Assembly (NCBI GenBank): GCA_964552195.1
Contig: CAZKFM010000011.1
Coordinates: 1 to 64,000 of the forward strand
Length of the DNA stretch: 64,000 bases
Reading direction: 5' to 3'
DNA from: CAZKAP01 sp964552195
GTDB lineage: Bacteria > Bacteroidota > Bacteroidia > Flavobacteriales > Flavobacteriaceae
Below the pieces are notes generated by a model that was given only the letters and a program-made list of their open reading frames with translations, did not search any database and had not been told where the DNA came from. A program made the translations under genes and the position numbers. Shown piece by piece: positions 50,525 to 60,137 of this stretch (positions within the stretch are counted from its first letter, which is position 1; every line of letters begins with the position of its first letter).

Positions 50525-53500
50525 CTATTGTTTGACTACGCGAATACGTTCCTGACCCACCTCTAATATGTAAACACCATTTCTAAGTGCCGAGATGTCC
50601 AGTTCAAATTCCTCTTGCTTCCGGAGTTCCAGTTCGCGGCTCAGTACCACCTTGCCGCTGAGGTCGTACCCCCTGATCAGTACCGTTCCCTCCGTCCTTC
50701 CCGACTTGAGTGTCAGAAATTCAGTCGCCGGATTCGGGTAAACCCTCAGAGAATCCAACATATAGTACGATACCTGATAGACGCCCAGGCAATCCTGATC
50801 GGTTTGTACCTGTATGTCGTTGGCACCCTCGGTCAGGTTCAGCTCGAAGGCACTCGCCGAGGTCCTGTAGGTTCGATTGTTGTGTATGATGGTATAGGCG
50901 TCGGCCCCGCTAAGCTCCAATTGAACCTTGCGTTCTGTTGAATTGAGCCTGGATGAAACATTGATACCTTCCGGCTCCGTGAGTTCCAGATCGAAACAGG
51001 CCTGGTAATCGGTCTGTCCGACTACTCCGAAACAGACTTCGTAAGTGCCCGGGACCAGAGAATCGGTACTCCAGCTACTACCCGTAAAGCCATCCGTAAG
51101 GATTTCCGCTCCGTCCAGAGAAAGGGTTACTGTATAGTCGAGCGATGCTCCGGCGGTCAGGCTGATGCTTCCGTTATCTTCACCCGGACAGCTGCTTCCC
51201 TGGGACTGTACCTGGAAATTCGATGCCGGAAGGGTAAAAACCGCACAGCCATCCACATTAACGGTGGCCCCGATCTCCGTGTCCGGACAGAGGTCATTGG
51301 CATTGAGTACCCCATCGCCGTCCAGGTCGTTGGGATCGATCGTTGCTGTGCTGGGGGCATCCCCAAGAACCATAAACTCTCCGGGGCCTAATTCAATCGC
51401 AGCATTTACCTGACTGACCTCACGCGTCCTGTTGTTGGCGAGCAATTCGAACCAGGTTCCCGTTTTTGGAAAATTGGGATCAATACTCTGGGTAGTGGTT
51501 CCGAAGTTACCAATGATCACCACTTCAGAAATTTCGTCCTGCTCTGCGGCCGGGTAGGAGAGAGCGATCCGCTTTAAACCGCTGCTCGCACCCAGATCAA
51601 GGCTTACCTGCTCCGTTTCAAATATGGGTTCCTGAATTTTTAATACGATCAGTTTCTTCCAACTATCGTATATCGCCATTCGATTGGGGTCCTCGGCATA
51701 TTCCCAGCGAATGGGTTTGTTCCCTACGCGCCCATTAAAGTTTATGGAAACCTCGTAGCCCAGTTCGCCGAATTGCCAGAGCATTTTAGGTCCGGGGATA
51801 CCAAAAAGGAAGGCTCCAGCCGCTTGCATGCGATGCAGGGCGGTATTCAGCTCTTTTACGCTGTAATCACCATTTGCGTTTCCAAATTCCAGGTTCTTGT
51901 ACATCAAGCGCTCCTCGTCATGACTTTCCATGTAGGTGATGGCCGATGGTTGCTGAAAGCCTTTATTCTGCCAATATGCGTTACCAAAATCAGACTGATT
52001 GGATACGTGGTATCCCATAGTTGCCTCATTGTAAGGTTCTGTCATTTTATTCCATAAGAGGATGCCCTTTCCTTCGTCTACCCGGTAGTCCGCCCACTGC
52101 TCTTCCTCCTGAATTCCCCCCAGGTGCTCGAACATGACGAAAAATTCGGGATCGATCTCCCACTGGGCATCGGCATAGAGCTTCAGCACTTCAATTCGGT
52201 CGGGCTGGGTGGCATTGGTACAGCCCTCGTCGCCGGACGTGCAATTCTGAGTAAAGCCCTTGGTCAGGTCCCAGCGCATTCCGTCTATTCTGAACTCCTC
52301 GATCCAGTATTGCACCGTTCGAATCACAAAATCCCGGGTTCCCTGGTAGGAATGATCGAAATCGTTGAATACGCTATAGGCATGGCGGGCCGAAACGTTA
52401 AAGAAGGGGTTGTCTGCCGATGCCGTACCCCCCGTGCCACCATTGTCCGTATTCCAGAGCTGATAGTACGGAAATTGTCCCGTGGCGTGGTTGTAGACCA
52501 CGTCTATGAAGACGGCTATGCCCCTCTTGTGGCATTCATCGATAAGGCGCTTAAAGGCATTCTTAGTTCCGTAGTATTTGTCCAGGGCCATGTGAAAAGA
52601 GGGGTTGTACCCCCAGCTTTCGTTGGCGTCAAACTCGCTGACGGGCATGAATTCTATGGCGTTTACTCCCAGTTCTTCCAGATAATCCAGTCGATCCAGA
52701 ACCGCGTCGAAGCTGCGGCGCTCATCGAAGTCCCTGACCAGAAGCTCGTAAATCACCAGATCGTCCCTCTTGGGCTTCTGAAAATCCGTCACTTCCCAGG
52801 TGTAGGGTGTCTCCTGAGTATTCAAAACCGTAATCGCCTTGGTCTGTCCTGCAGGGTAAGCCGGTACATTGGGGTACACCTCGGCGGGTATAAAATCGTC
52901 GTTTCCGAAGCCGTCGATGATCAGGGTACTGTAAGGGTCGGCCACATTGATGTCTGCCTCTACCAGGTACTGATAGAGATGATCCTGACCCGGGGTGAGT
53001 CCGGTGAGTTTCAGCCAGAATCGATCCCGGTTGCTGTCCTTTTTCATCAGGTAGGCATCGTCGATTTGCCAGTTGTTGAAGTCCCCAATCACGTGAACAA
53101 AGCTCTTACCCGGCGCAAAGAATACCAGGGTGGCTTTAGTCGGGTCAGCGGGGTCCAGGTTCAGCCCGTCTTTTAGTCCGGCAGGTACGGCTGCTTCCTC
53201 TACGGTGGGTCGGACATAGACTTGAAATTCCCGATCGAGAGTCGAGTTGCCATCGCTGGCCTCCAAGGTGTAAACGGCACTCTCGGTCACCGCAAAAGTG
53301 AAGCTATAGGATTGGGAAGGGGTAGTGGTCGAGTTGATGACTGTACCTTCCGTGGATAGCGTAAAGGTGGCATCCAGGGTAGTGGAAGCCTCGACGGTAA
53401 TTTCTTCGCCAGATTCGATAATTACCTGCTCTGTGGAGGGAGAGCTCAGGGTTAGTAATAAACCGCTAACATCTACCTCGTTGTCCTGGGTTTTTTTGTC

Positions 53501-53884
53501 ACCCGTTCCGTCTTTAGCCTTGGCAAGCCCCCCGATACGACTGATATCATTGGTGCCAAACAGGTCCTCGGGAACAAACGTATAAGAGAAGCTCCCATCG
53601 CCGTTATCGGTCATCCTCTGGGCTTCATCTGAATTCTCCCAGGTACCATTGGTGAGTGCATCTCCACCAAAATCTCCGTTACCGTCGTAGTGCCATGCCC
53701 AGAAATAGATATCCGTTACTCCCCATATGGAAGGATCGACACCGGTCACCGTTACGGTAACCTCGGTAGTGACTCCAAAAGATTCCGGTTCTATGGTAAA
53801 GGTTCCCTGTTGTTGCTGTGCATGTATACAGGTTGCGGTGAACCATAAAAATGCAAAGGTGAGAAAAGACCTGAGAGGCTTCAT
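50525..53884 (-). CDS. Secreted alpha-amylase (GH13) with type IX sorting domain
   Basis: The 1119-aa enzyme has a signal peptide (to about residue 23), two beta-sandwich or starch-binding-like regions (about 25-230) and an N-terminal E-set/CBM48-like domain (about 250-330, VHVIGDFNNWQ). The GH13 barrel (about 375-800) has DVVYNH at 461-466, the nucleophile D539 (GMRWDL), the acid E586 (MFEHL) and D656 (SHDEE). After it are a thrombospondin type 3 Ca-binding segment (DLDGDGVLNANDLCPD) and a C-terminal Por_Secre_tail domain (LRVYPNPATEFL). It should degrade alpha-glucans outside the cell after export by the type IX system. Confidence 0.93.
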   Translation of the reverse strand: MKPLRSFLTFAFLWFTATCIHAQQQQGTFTIEPESFGVTTEVTVTVTGVDPSIWGVTDIYFWAWHYDGNGDFGGDALTNGTWENSDEAQRMTDNGDGSFSYTFVPEDLFGTNDISRIGGLAKAKDGTGDKKTQDNEVDVSGLLLTLSSPSTEQVIIESGEEITVEASTTLDATFTLSTEGTVINSTTTPSQSYSFTFAVTESAVYTLEASDGNSTLDREFQVYVRPTVEEAAVPAGLKDGLNLDPADPTKATLVFFAPGKSFVHVIGDFNNWQIDDAYLMKKDSNRDRFWLKLTGLTPGQDHLYQYLVEADINVADPYSTLIIDGFGNDDFIPAEVYPNVPAYPAGQTKAITVLNTQETPYTWEVTDFQKPKRDDLVIYELLVRDFDERRSFDAVLDRLDYLEELGVNAIEFMPVSEFDANESWGYNPSFHMALDKYYGTKNAFKRLIDECHKRGIAVFIDVVYNHATGQFPYYQLWNTDNGGTGGTASADNPFFNVSARHAYSVFNDFDHSYQGTRDFVIRTVQYWIEEFRIDGMRWDLTKGFTQNCTSGDEGCTNATQPDRIEVLKLYADAQWEIDPEFFVMFEHLGGIQEEEQWADYRVDEGKGILLWNKMTEPYNEATMGYHVSNQSDFGNAYWQNKGFQQPSAITYMESHDEERLMYKNLEFGNANGDYSVKELNTALHRMQAAGAFLFGIPGPKMLWQFGELGYEVSINFNGRVGNKPIRWEYAEDPNRMAIYDSWKKLIVLKIQEPIFETEQVSLDLGASSGLKRIALSYPAAEQDEISEVVIIGNFGTTTQSIDPNFPKTGTWFELLANNRTREVSQVNAAIELGPGEFMVLGDAPSTATIDPNDLDGDGVLNANDLCPDTEIGATVNVDGCAVFTLPASNFQVQSQGSSCPGEDNGSISLTAGASLDYTVTLSLDGAEILTDGFTGSSWSTDSLVPGTYEVCFGVVGQTDYQACFDLELTEPEGINVSSRLNSTERKVQLELSGADAYTIIHNNRTYRTSASAFELNLTEGANDIQVQTDQDCLGVYQVSYYMLDSLRVYPNPATEFLTLKSGRTEGTVLIRGYDLSGKVVLSRELELRKQEEFELDISALRNGVYILEVGQERIRVVKQ

Positions 53885-53903
53885 ATGGCTGGGGTATTAT
53901 GTC

Positions 53904-53934
53904 AAAAAAGGGCTGTGGTATGCACAGCCCTTTT
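53904..53934. terminator. Strong bidirectional terminator between susE and amylase
   Basis: GGGCTGTG (53910-53917) pairs with CACAGCCC (53923-53930) and is extended by A4/T4. On the minus strand six T follow. It should separate the sus transcript from the amylase gene, or allow only partial read-through. Confidence 0.85.
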
Positions 53935-53955
53935 CTAACGTTTCAAAAAGAGGTT

Positions 53956-55302
53956 TTATGATCTTGGATACAAAGCGTAAGTTGGTGCAGCGGGATCCGA
54001 GAAATCCAGAACGATATCATATAATCCTGCAGTTACTGGAATGTTGTTTCCTGGACTCTCCAGTACACTGCTTCCTTCACCGGTACGGCCCAGGTCACCG
54101 TTCCACTCGTCGTTAGGACGGAATTTGATTTCACCGTCGACCAGGTTAACTCCCTGTGCCAGCCAGATGCCGGGATTCACCTCGGTAAACAGGAAATCGG
54201 GTCCGGCACCACCCCACTCGTTATAACCGGAGCCAACTACACCCCAGAGCTGTGCCTCGGCAACCGAGAAGGTCAGTCCTACGGGATCCATTTGTATGGC
54301 GTAGTAGCCTGCTGTGGCCGCAATGTTATTACCGGGCTGGGCAAGCACGCCTTCGCCATTCTGTCCCAGGTCGTTTTCCCAGGTATTCCTTGGGCGGAAT
54401 TTGAACTCACCGTCCATCAGCATTACTCCTACATTGAAGGAATCGGTAGTATAATCGTAGAACATCAGGGCATCGGGTCCGGCACCACCCCATTCGTTGT
54501 AGGCCGATCCTACTACACCCCAGCTGAACGCTTCCCAGGTAAGGGTGTTGGCATTCAGATCGAGGGTAAACTTGTAGTCACCGGGCTCTATGGTGAAGTT
54601 ACCTCCGTTGGGTTCCAAAGTAACGCCGTCACCACCAGGTCCGAGATTGGAGGACCACTGGCCGTTTTCACGAACCTTGAATTCCCCGCCGTTGTAGGTC
54701 GTAGCATAGGTTATGAATACGTTAGGGCTGCTGGTGGAATAGAAGGTGATATCCTGCGGTCCTTCGTCCCAGCCACGGAATGCAGCTCCTACGAGCCCCC
54801 AGCTTACGATTTCGATACCACTTCCGCCTTCAGCTACAATCAACTTAATGGTGATGGACTGTGCATCGGAGAGAGACTCCTGATCGCCCTGTCCCGTTCC
54901 CAGGTAACTCCGTACCCGGAAGTACACCGTGGCGGGTGTATCGGGCTCCAGCCCCATTTCGTTAGCGAAGTCGAGCAGGTCTCCTACGGTTACCGCGGCA
55001 TTGGTGGCGGTAGTCGTGGTAATGAGTTCGAAATCACCGAAGTTCTCATCCATGGAGCCTTGAAGGTCATAGTTGACCGGGGAGGGTACTCCGAAATCGA
55101 CCGGATCCCATACGAATCGCTCCGCTATGTTTGAGGCGGTTTCTGTGGAAATCAGGTATTCACTCAGGAAAGTGTTGGTAAACACTGCCGTATTGTTGGC
55201 CGAGTCTTCTGGTACCAGGAAGATCAGCGCATCGTCGTCTGTACATGCCGTAGCCAGGAGCAGTACGGCAATGATGGAAGAAAAGAATTTTATCAGTTTC
55301 AT
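53956..55302 (-). CDS. susE: SusE/SusF-family starch-binding lipoprotein
   Basis: The 448-aa surface lipoprotein (leader ending LLLATAC, then TDDDA, an acidic surface-export tag) has an N-terminal SusE domain and three tandem carbohydrate-binding modules. Each begins with the same pattern: SWGLVGAAFRGWDEGPQD, SWGVVGSAYNEWGGAGPD, LWGVVGSGYNEWGGAGPD. Conserved tryptophans would stack on maltooligosaccharide. Modules two and three are nearly identical, also at DNA level. It should hold alpha-glucans at the cell surface for SusCD. Confidence 0.9.
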   Translation of the reverse strand: MKLIKFFSSIIAVLLLATACTDDDALIFLVPEDSANNTAVFTNTFLSEYLISTETASNIAERFVWDPVDFGVPSPVNYDLQGSMDENFGDFELITTTTATNAAVTVGDLLDFANEMGLEPDTPATVYFRVRSYLGTGQGDQESLSDAQSITIKLIVAEGGSGIEIVSWGLVGAAFRGWDEGPQDITFYSTSSPNVFITYATTYNGGEFKVRENGQWSSNLGPGGDGVTLEPNGGNFTIEPGDYKFTLDLNANTLTWEAFSWGVVGSAYNEWGGAGPDALMFYDYTTDSFNVGVMLMDGEFKFRPRNTWENDLGQNGEGVLAQPGNNIAATAGYYAIQMDPVGLTFSVAEAQLWGVVGSGYNEWGGAGPDFLFTEVNPGIWLAQGVNLVDGEIKFRPNDEWNGDLGRTGEGSSVLESPGNNIPVTAGLYDIVLDFSDPAAPTYALYPRS

Positions 55303-55325
55303 CTGTGCGTAGTTTTACTTTTAAA

Positions 55326-56939
55326 TTAATATCCGGTGTTCTGTGTCAGGTTCGGGTTAGTGGCCAGGCTGGCCGTAGGAATCGGGAAAACGTCGAAGTG
55401 ATCAGGAATGGCCTGTCCACTGGGTACGTTTCCTTTCCATGCCCAATTGTACGTTCCACCGGTAAATTGTCCGAATCGTATAAGATCCTGTCGGCGATGG
55501 GATTCCCAGTGCAGCTCGCGGCTGCGTTCATCCAATATAAAATCCAGGGTGAGATCACCGGCGGTGATGTTTTGAGAGGAGTCGCCATTGGCCCGCTCGC
55601 GCAGGGCATTCACCAGGTTCAGCGCCGTGGACTGATTACCGCCGCCCCCGCGCAGGAAGCATTCGGCGTACATCAGATGTACGTCTCCGAGGCGGAACAT
55701 GGGGAAATCGGCATCACAGAGGGTGATGTCGCTACCCTGTGCTCCGGTGCTGGTCAGGTTGGAAAACTTGGTCATCACATAGCCCTGATCGCGGTCGGAT
55801 ATGTCCGAAATGTCGGCATCCCGGCCGGCAAACAGTATGTTGTTACGTGAATCACCGGCGAAATCCGTACTTCCCAGGAACAGTTCGGACCATTCGCGGG
55901 TAATGCGAATCGCTCCACCCCAGCCGCCTTCACTGACGCCTATACTCAGTCCGTTGTCCTCGATGCTGCCCACGGCTCCGTTGGTCATTACCGTGGTCGG
56001 GCCGAAGTTCTGTACGGTCTGCCCGTCGGATATTACCGGGAAGATAATCTCGTTACTTCCCTCGTTAACGTCGTTGTCGGCATTGAAGATGTTGTCGTAA
56101 TTATCGGCCAGCGTATATCCGGCACCCAGCAGGTTTTCGATATAGGTCATGGCATCGCTGTACCGGTCTTCGCCTACAAACACTTCGGCGTTCAGGTAAA
56201 CCTTAGCCAACAGCATCCAGGCTGCTCCGCGGTCTGCGCGGCCCCATTCGTTAGAGCGTGGGGCCTCGAGTTCATCCAGGATAGCCAACAGCTCGCTCTC
56301 CACGTAGGTGAAGAGTTCCGCCCGGCTCGCCTGTGGAGGCTGGAATGCCCCTATAGGATCGGCGTCTGTAACGAAGGGTGCCTTACCGAACAGGTCCATC
56401 AGATGGTAGTAAGCCAGTGCCCTCAGGAAACGGGCTTCAGCCCGGAATACGGGGATCTCGTCTCTTACGGAACCCGTAATGCCCCGGCTGTTGAGTACAC
56501 CGTCCTCGGTCTGACGCAGGAAATCGTTGGCGAAGGCGACGCTAAGCATGGCCCTGCCGAAGATACCCGTGAGAATGGGATTGCCGGAGGTCCATATGGC
56601 GCGGTTCAGTTCGCGTAGCCCCGGGTCGTTCTCATAAGACCAGATGGCCTCGTCTGTGGTAAAGGTCTGCAGATTCATCAGTCCCCGTCCGTACTGGCTG
56701 GTTCCGGCATCCAGACCCGCTATAAAGGAGGATCCGGTACCATCGGTACCCGTCAGGGCCAGGTTACTGTATACGCCCGCCAGAGCGGATCGGAATGCAT
56801 CGGGATTCTGGAAGAACTCGTCGGCCAGCAAAAGCTGATCGTCTCCAGGTTCCACGTTCAGGTCGTCTTCGCAGGCGAATCCTGCAAGGAGCAAGCCTGC
56901 GACCCAAAAGGTTCTAATAAATGATTGTATTCTTCTCAT
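55326..56939 (-). CDS. susD: SusD-family glycan-binding lipoprotein
   Basis: The 537-aa protein has a leader ending LLLAGFAC and the mature start CEDDLNVEPGDD. Typical SusD segments follow: FFQNPDAFRSALAGVYSNL, AEARFLRALAYYHLMDLFG (the TPR core), and RGGGGNQSTALNLVNALRERA. It forms the lid over the SusC barrel and captures oligosaccharides. ATG 56939 is used since the leader starts MRRIQSFIR. It lies 10 bp after susC and 23 bp before susE. Confidence 0.94.
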   Translation of the reverse strand: MRRIQSFIRTFWVAGLLLAGFACEDDLNVEPGDDQLLLADEFFQNPDAFRSALAGVYSNLALTGTDGTGSSFIAGLDAGTSQYGRGLMNLQTFTTDEAIWSYENDPGLRELNRAIWTSGNPILTGIFGRAMLSVAFANDFLRQTEDGVLNSRGITGSVRDEIPVFRAEARFLRALAYYHLMDLFGKAPFVTDADPIGAFQPPQASRAELFTYVESELLAILDELEAPRSNEWGRADRGAAWMLLAKVYLNAEVFVGEDRYSDAMTYIENLLGAGYTLADNYDNIFNADNDVNEGSNEIIFPVISDGQTVQNFGPTTVMTNGAVGSIEDNGLSIGVSEGGWGGAIRITREWSELFLGSTDFAGDSRNNILFAGRDADISDISDRDQGYVMTKFSNLTSTGAQGSDITLCDADFPMFRLGDVHLMYAECFLRGGGGNQSTALNLVNALRERANGDSSQNITAGDLTLDFILDERSRELHWESHRRQDLIRFGQFTGGTYNWAWKGNVPSGQAIPDHFDVFPIPTASLATNPNLTQNTGY

Positions 56940-56949
56940 AACTGTTTTT

Positions 56950-59901
56950 TTATAAGCCAATGTTTAGACCCAGCAGGACCGTGCGTGCTCTGGGGAAAAT
57001 GGTATTGTCGATGCCACCTATGATCTCGGGATCGATACCGCTGTAGTTAGTAATCACGAAGGCATTCTGCACCCCGGCCCAGACGCGGGCCCGGGTTCCA
57101 TCGCCGAAGGCATCCGGGAAGGAATAACCCACTGTAATGTTATCCATCCTGAGGAAGGAGGCATTTTCTACATACAAGTCGGAAAGGATTACATCTGCCG
57201 TGTTGACGAAGTTGGTCTCTAGTACGCTTACAGGCAGGTTTGCGGGCACCTGGTTGTCCCCGATCAGGCTGTATTGAGCGTTGGAGGAATTGACGTTGTT
57301 GTACACATATCCACCGAATGCGGCCCTCATGTTGAAGGAGAAATCCCAGTTTTTGTAGCTGAAGTTACTCAGCATGCCCAGGGTTACGTCGTGATCCGGA
57401 TTTCGGTAAATGTAACGGTCGTCCAAAGTAATCTGCCCGTCCCCGTTCAGGTCGGAGTAGGCACCTTCAATAGGCCTTCCGTTGCTGTCGTATATTTGAT
57501 TGAACACGTAGAACGAGTTGGGAGCGAAGCCTTCGCGCTGCAACTGTATAGTGTTTCCGGTTCCCCCGGCTATGCCTCCAACGGGTACATCTGCCCCCAG
57601 GGCCAGTCGATCTACGACCCGGTCCAGATAGGTGGCGTTAACGTTTACGTTCCAGTTCAGGTCGGCGGTGCGCAATATGTCCGCGTTAATACCCACTTCC
57701 AGACCTTCAACCGTCAGATCCCCGATATTCTGAGGTCCGCTGTTGCTGAAGTTGGACCCGTCCGCTATGGGTGCGAAGGCCAGTAGGTTTTCAGATTCCT
57801 TGCGGAAAACGTCGACAGAGCCGCTGATGCGCTGGTTCAAGAGCCCGAAGTCCATACCGACGTTGTAGGTCGTAGTCTCCTCCCATTGCAGTTCCTCGTT
57901 TCGGAATCCGGGGACGCCGATCAAAATAGGTGTCTGTCCGAAGATATACTGCGATTGGGGCTGTCCCTGTATGTAGCGCTGCAGGAACTGGTCCTCCACG
58001 CCTATGTCCTGCTGACCGGTTACCCCCCAGCTCGCGCGGAACTTCAGGTTGGAGATCAGCTTGGAGTCTTTTAGGAAGCCTTCATCGCTTACCCTCCAGG
58101 CGAAGGCCGCAGCGGGGAAATTACCCCAGCGGTTTTGTTCGCTGAATCGGGAGGTACCATCGCGTGTGTAGGAGAAGGTAAAGAAGTACTTATCGAAGAA
58201 CGAGAAGTTCGTACGACCGATATAGGTGACCAGTACCACGTCGGTACGGGTATCCGTACGCGGCTCGGAACCCGCTTGAGGATCCCTCTGATCCTGAGTA
58301 GTGAAGGCATCCTGCTCGAACTTCTGGTAATTGTAAATACCCTGTATGTCGAAGTCGAAGTCACCCAGGTCCTTCTCATAAAGCAGAGATCCGTTGAACT
58401 GTGTGTTTTTCAGATAACTGGTGTAATCCGTTTTGGATCCGACGAACTGGTTCTCGAAATTGGTGGCCCGACTCTGGGCGGATCGTTCGTTGAATCCTTC
58501 ACCGTAGGATTCGTCATAGCCCAGGTTTACTTCCCCGGTAAGGCCTTCGAGTCCATGGAACTTATAGACCAGATTCACGTTTCCGAATACCCTGCGCACA
58601 TTACTGCTATTGTCTACCTGTAACAGGTTGGCTACCGGGTTAAAAGGCGTCTGGGGAATCAGGTCGTTCCCATCCAGAACTCCGTCGTTATTATCGCGGT
58701 AAAACTCGAAGAAGCCTCCGAAGGGAGAGTTGGGATCGTAAACCGGTACAGTGGGATTAAAGCGCAGTGCTGTGCCTTCTACCCCTTCCGCAAAGCGGTT
58801 TTGTACGAAGGAAGCATTCGCGTTGATGTTTATTTTCAGGTGATCGTCGAACAGACTGGGGTTGATGGCCACGCTGACATTGCTCCGCTTAAAGTTGGAA
58901 GTCAGACGAAGACCGTCCTGATCGATATGGCCGGCAGACAGTCGAACCGGAACGCCCGCAAGCGCTCCGCGTATACTTATATTATTATCGGTCTGCAGGG
59001 CCCCCTGGTAGATTTCGTTCTGCCAGTTGGTATCTGCATTTCCGATCAGTGAAAAGAAGTCATCGTTAGGGGTTATGGTACCCAGGCTCGCCTGACGGGC
59101 CACCAGCTGCTTATAGGCTTCGGCTCCGAACACATCGTAAGTGCGGGCGACGGATTGTATACCCATGGTGCTGTTGTAATCGATGCTCAGATTTCGGCTA
59201 CCCTTCTTGGTAGTGATGATAATCACACCATTGGAAGCTCGCGATCCGTAAACGGCCGTGGCCGAGGCGTCCTTCAGTACGGAGAAGGATTCGATGTCGG
59301 CAGGGTTCAGGTCCGAGAGGATGTTACGTCCACCCCCTACGGTCTGATTGGTGATCGGCAGGCCGTCGATGATGATCAGCGGATCGTTGTTGGCATTCAG
59401 TGATGAACCTCCCCGTATCCGGATTTGTGAACCCGCACCGGGGCCTCCGTTCGAGGTAATGTTTACACCCGCTACCCGTCCCTGGAGGAGGTTATCCGGG
59501 GTCACTATGTTACCCTGGTTGAAGTCTTCGGTGGTTACGGCGGCTACCGAACCGGTCGCATCCTTGACCGTGGTCGTACCGTATCCGATGACCACAACCT
59601 CATCCAGCTGCTGAGCATCTTCTCTCAGGTTGACGTTGACCACCGAACTGCTCACCGTTACCTCTTGGGTGATAAAGCCGATGTAGGAAAACACCAGCAC
59701 ATCCCCGTTATTGGCAGGAATCGAGAATTCACCGTCGAAGTTGGTGCTGGTTCCCGTACTCGTGCCCTTGACCACCACACTGGCGCCCGGTAGGGGATCG
59801 CCGGTGGCAGCATCCTTGACAGTACCACTTACCTGTTGTGCCTGCACGAACCATGCAAAGAACAACGCGCTTAGGGTTAGAATGGTTTTTTTAGCGTACA
59901 T
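56950..59901 (-). CDS. susC: SusC-family TonB-linked outer-membrane transporter
   Basis: The 983-aa protein has a signal peptide, a carboxypeptidase-like beta domain (SGTVKDAATGDPLPGASVVVKG), a TonB-box region (LDEVVVIGYGT), a plug with QIRIRGGSSLNANNDPLIIIDG, and a large barrel ending RARTVLLGLNIGL. With SusD it imports oligosaccharides, here presumably maltodextrins judging from the amylase and starch-binding modules. A divergent LacI regulator gene is placed upstream. Confidence 0.95.
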   Translation of the reverse strand: MYAKKTILTLSALFFAWFVQAQQVSGTVKDAATGDPLPGASVVVKGTSTGTSTNFDGEFSIPANNGDVLVFSYIGFITQEVTVSSSVVNVNLREDAQQLDEVVVIGYGTTTVKDATGSVAAVTTEDFNQGNIVTPDNLLQGRVAGVNITSNGGPGAGSQIRIRGGSSLNANNDPLIIIDGLPITNQTVGGGRNILSDLNPADIESFSVLKDASATAVYGSRASNGVIIITTKKGSRNLSIDYNSTMGIQSVARTYDVFGAEAYKQLVARQASLGTITPNDDFFSLIGNADTNWQNEIYQGALQTDNNISIRGALAGVPVRLSAGHIDQDGLRLTSNFKRSNVSVAINPSLFDDHLKININANASFVQNRFAEGVEGTALRFNPTVPVYDPNSPFGGFFEFYRDNNDGVLDGNDLIPQTPFNPVANLLQVDNSSNVRRVFGNVNLVYKFHGLEGLTGEVNLGYDESYGEGFNERSAQSRATNFENQFVGSKTDYTSYLKNTQFNGSLLYEKDLGDFDFDIQGIYNYQKFEQDAFTTQDQRDPQAGSEPRTDTRTDVVLVTYIGRTNFSFFDKYFFTFSYTRDGTSRFSEQNRWGNFPAAAFAWRVSDEGFLKDSKLISNLKFRASWGVTGQQDIGVEDQFLQRYIQGQPQSQYIFGQTPILIGVPGFRNEELQWEETTTYNVGMDFGLLNQRISGSVDVFRKESENLLAFAPIADGSNFSNSGPQNIGDLTVEGLEVGINADILRTADLNWNVNVNATYLDRVVDRLALGADVPVGGIAGGTGNTIQLQREGFAPNSFYVFNQIYDSNGRPIEGAYSDLNGDGQITLDDRYIYRNPDHDVTLGMLSNFSYKNWDFSFNMRAAFGGYVYNNVNSSNAQYSLIGDNQVPANLPVSVLETNFVNTADVILSDLYVENASFLRMDNITVGYSFPDAFGDGTRARVWAGVQNAFVITNYSGIDPEIIGGIDNTIFPRARTVLLGLNIGL

Positions 59902-60000
59902 ACTTTAGAAATTCGAATTAGTTTAGGTTGCCTTAAAAAGCACAGGTAATTTACATATCATTAACAGTTAAAAAAAGAACTTGAATTAGAAAATTCACAT

Positions 60001-60024
60001 CAAACGTTTTCTGTTTACGTTAAA
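60001..60024. promoter_or_regulatory. CG-centred palindromes between susC and lacI, candidate LacI operator
   Basis: AAACGTTT (60002-60009) is a perfect palindrome with a central CG, as LacI-family operators have. A related TTTACGTTAAA (60014-60024) has its CG 13 bp away. The minus strand over the first site reads AACGTTTG (60008-60001), one mismatch from a TAnnTTTG -7 element of susC, so binding there would block transcription. Confidence 0.5.
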
Positions 60025-60137
60025 TATTCACAGATTGACAAAACAGGTCCATATTTCTGAGAATATAGTGGATTTGGCCGAAAAATTCGGGAAGATCGCC
60101 TGCTTGTGTAGTATGTTTGCATTCAGAGTTAAACAAA

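Noticed and set aside
52124..53176. A 350-codon plus-strand open frame
   Set aside because: Antisense to the GH13 amylase, whose catalytic residues are intact.
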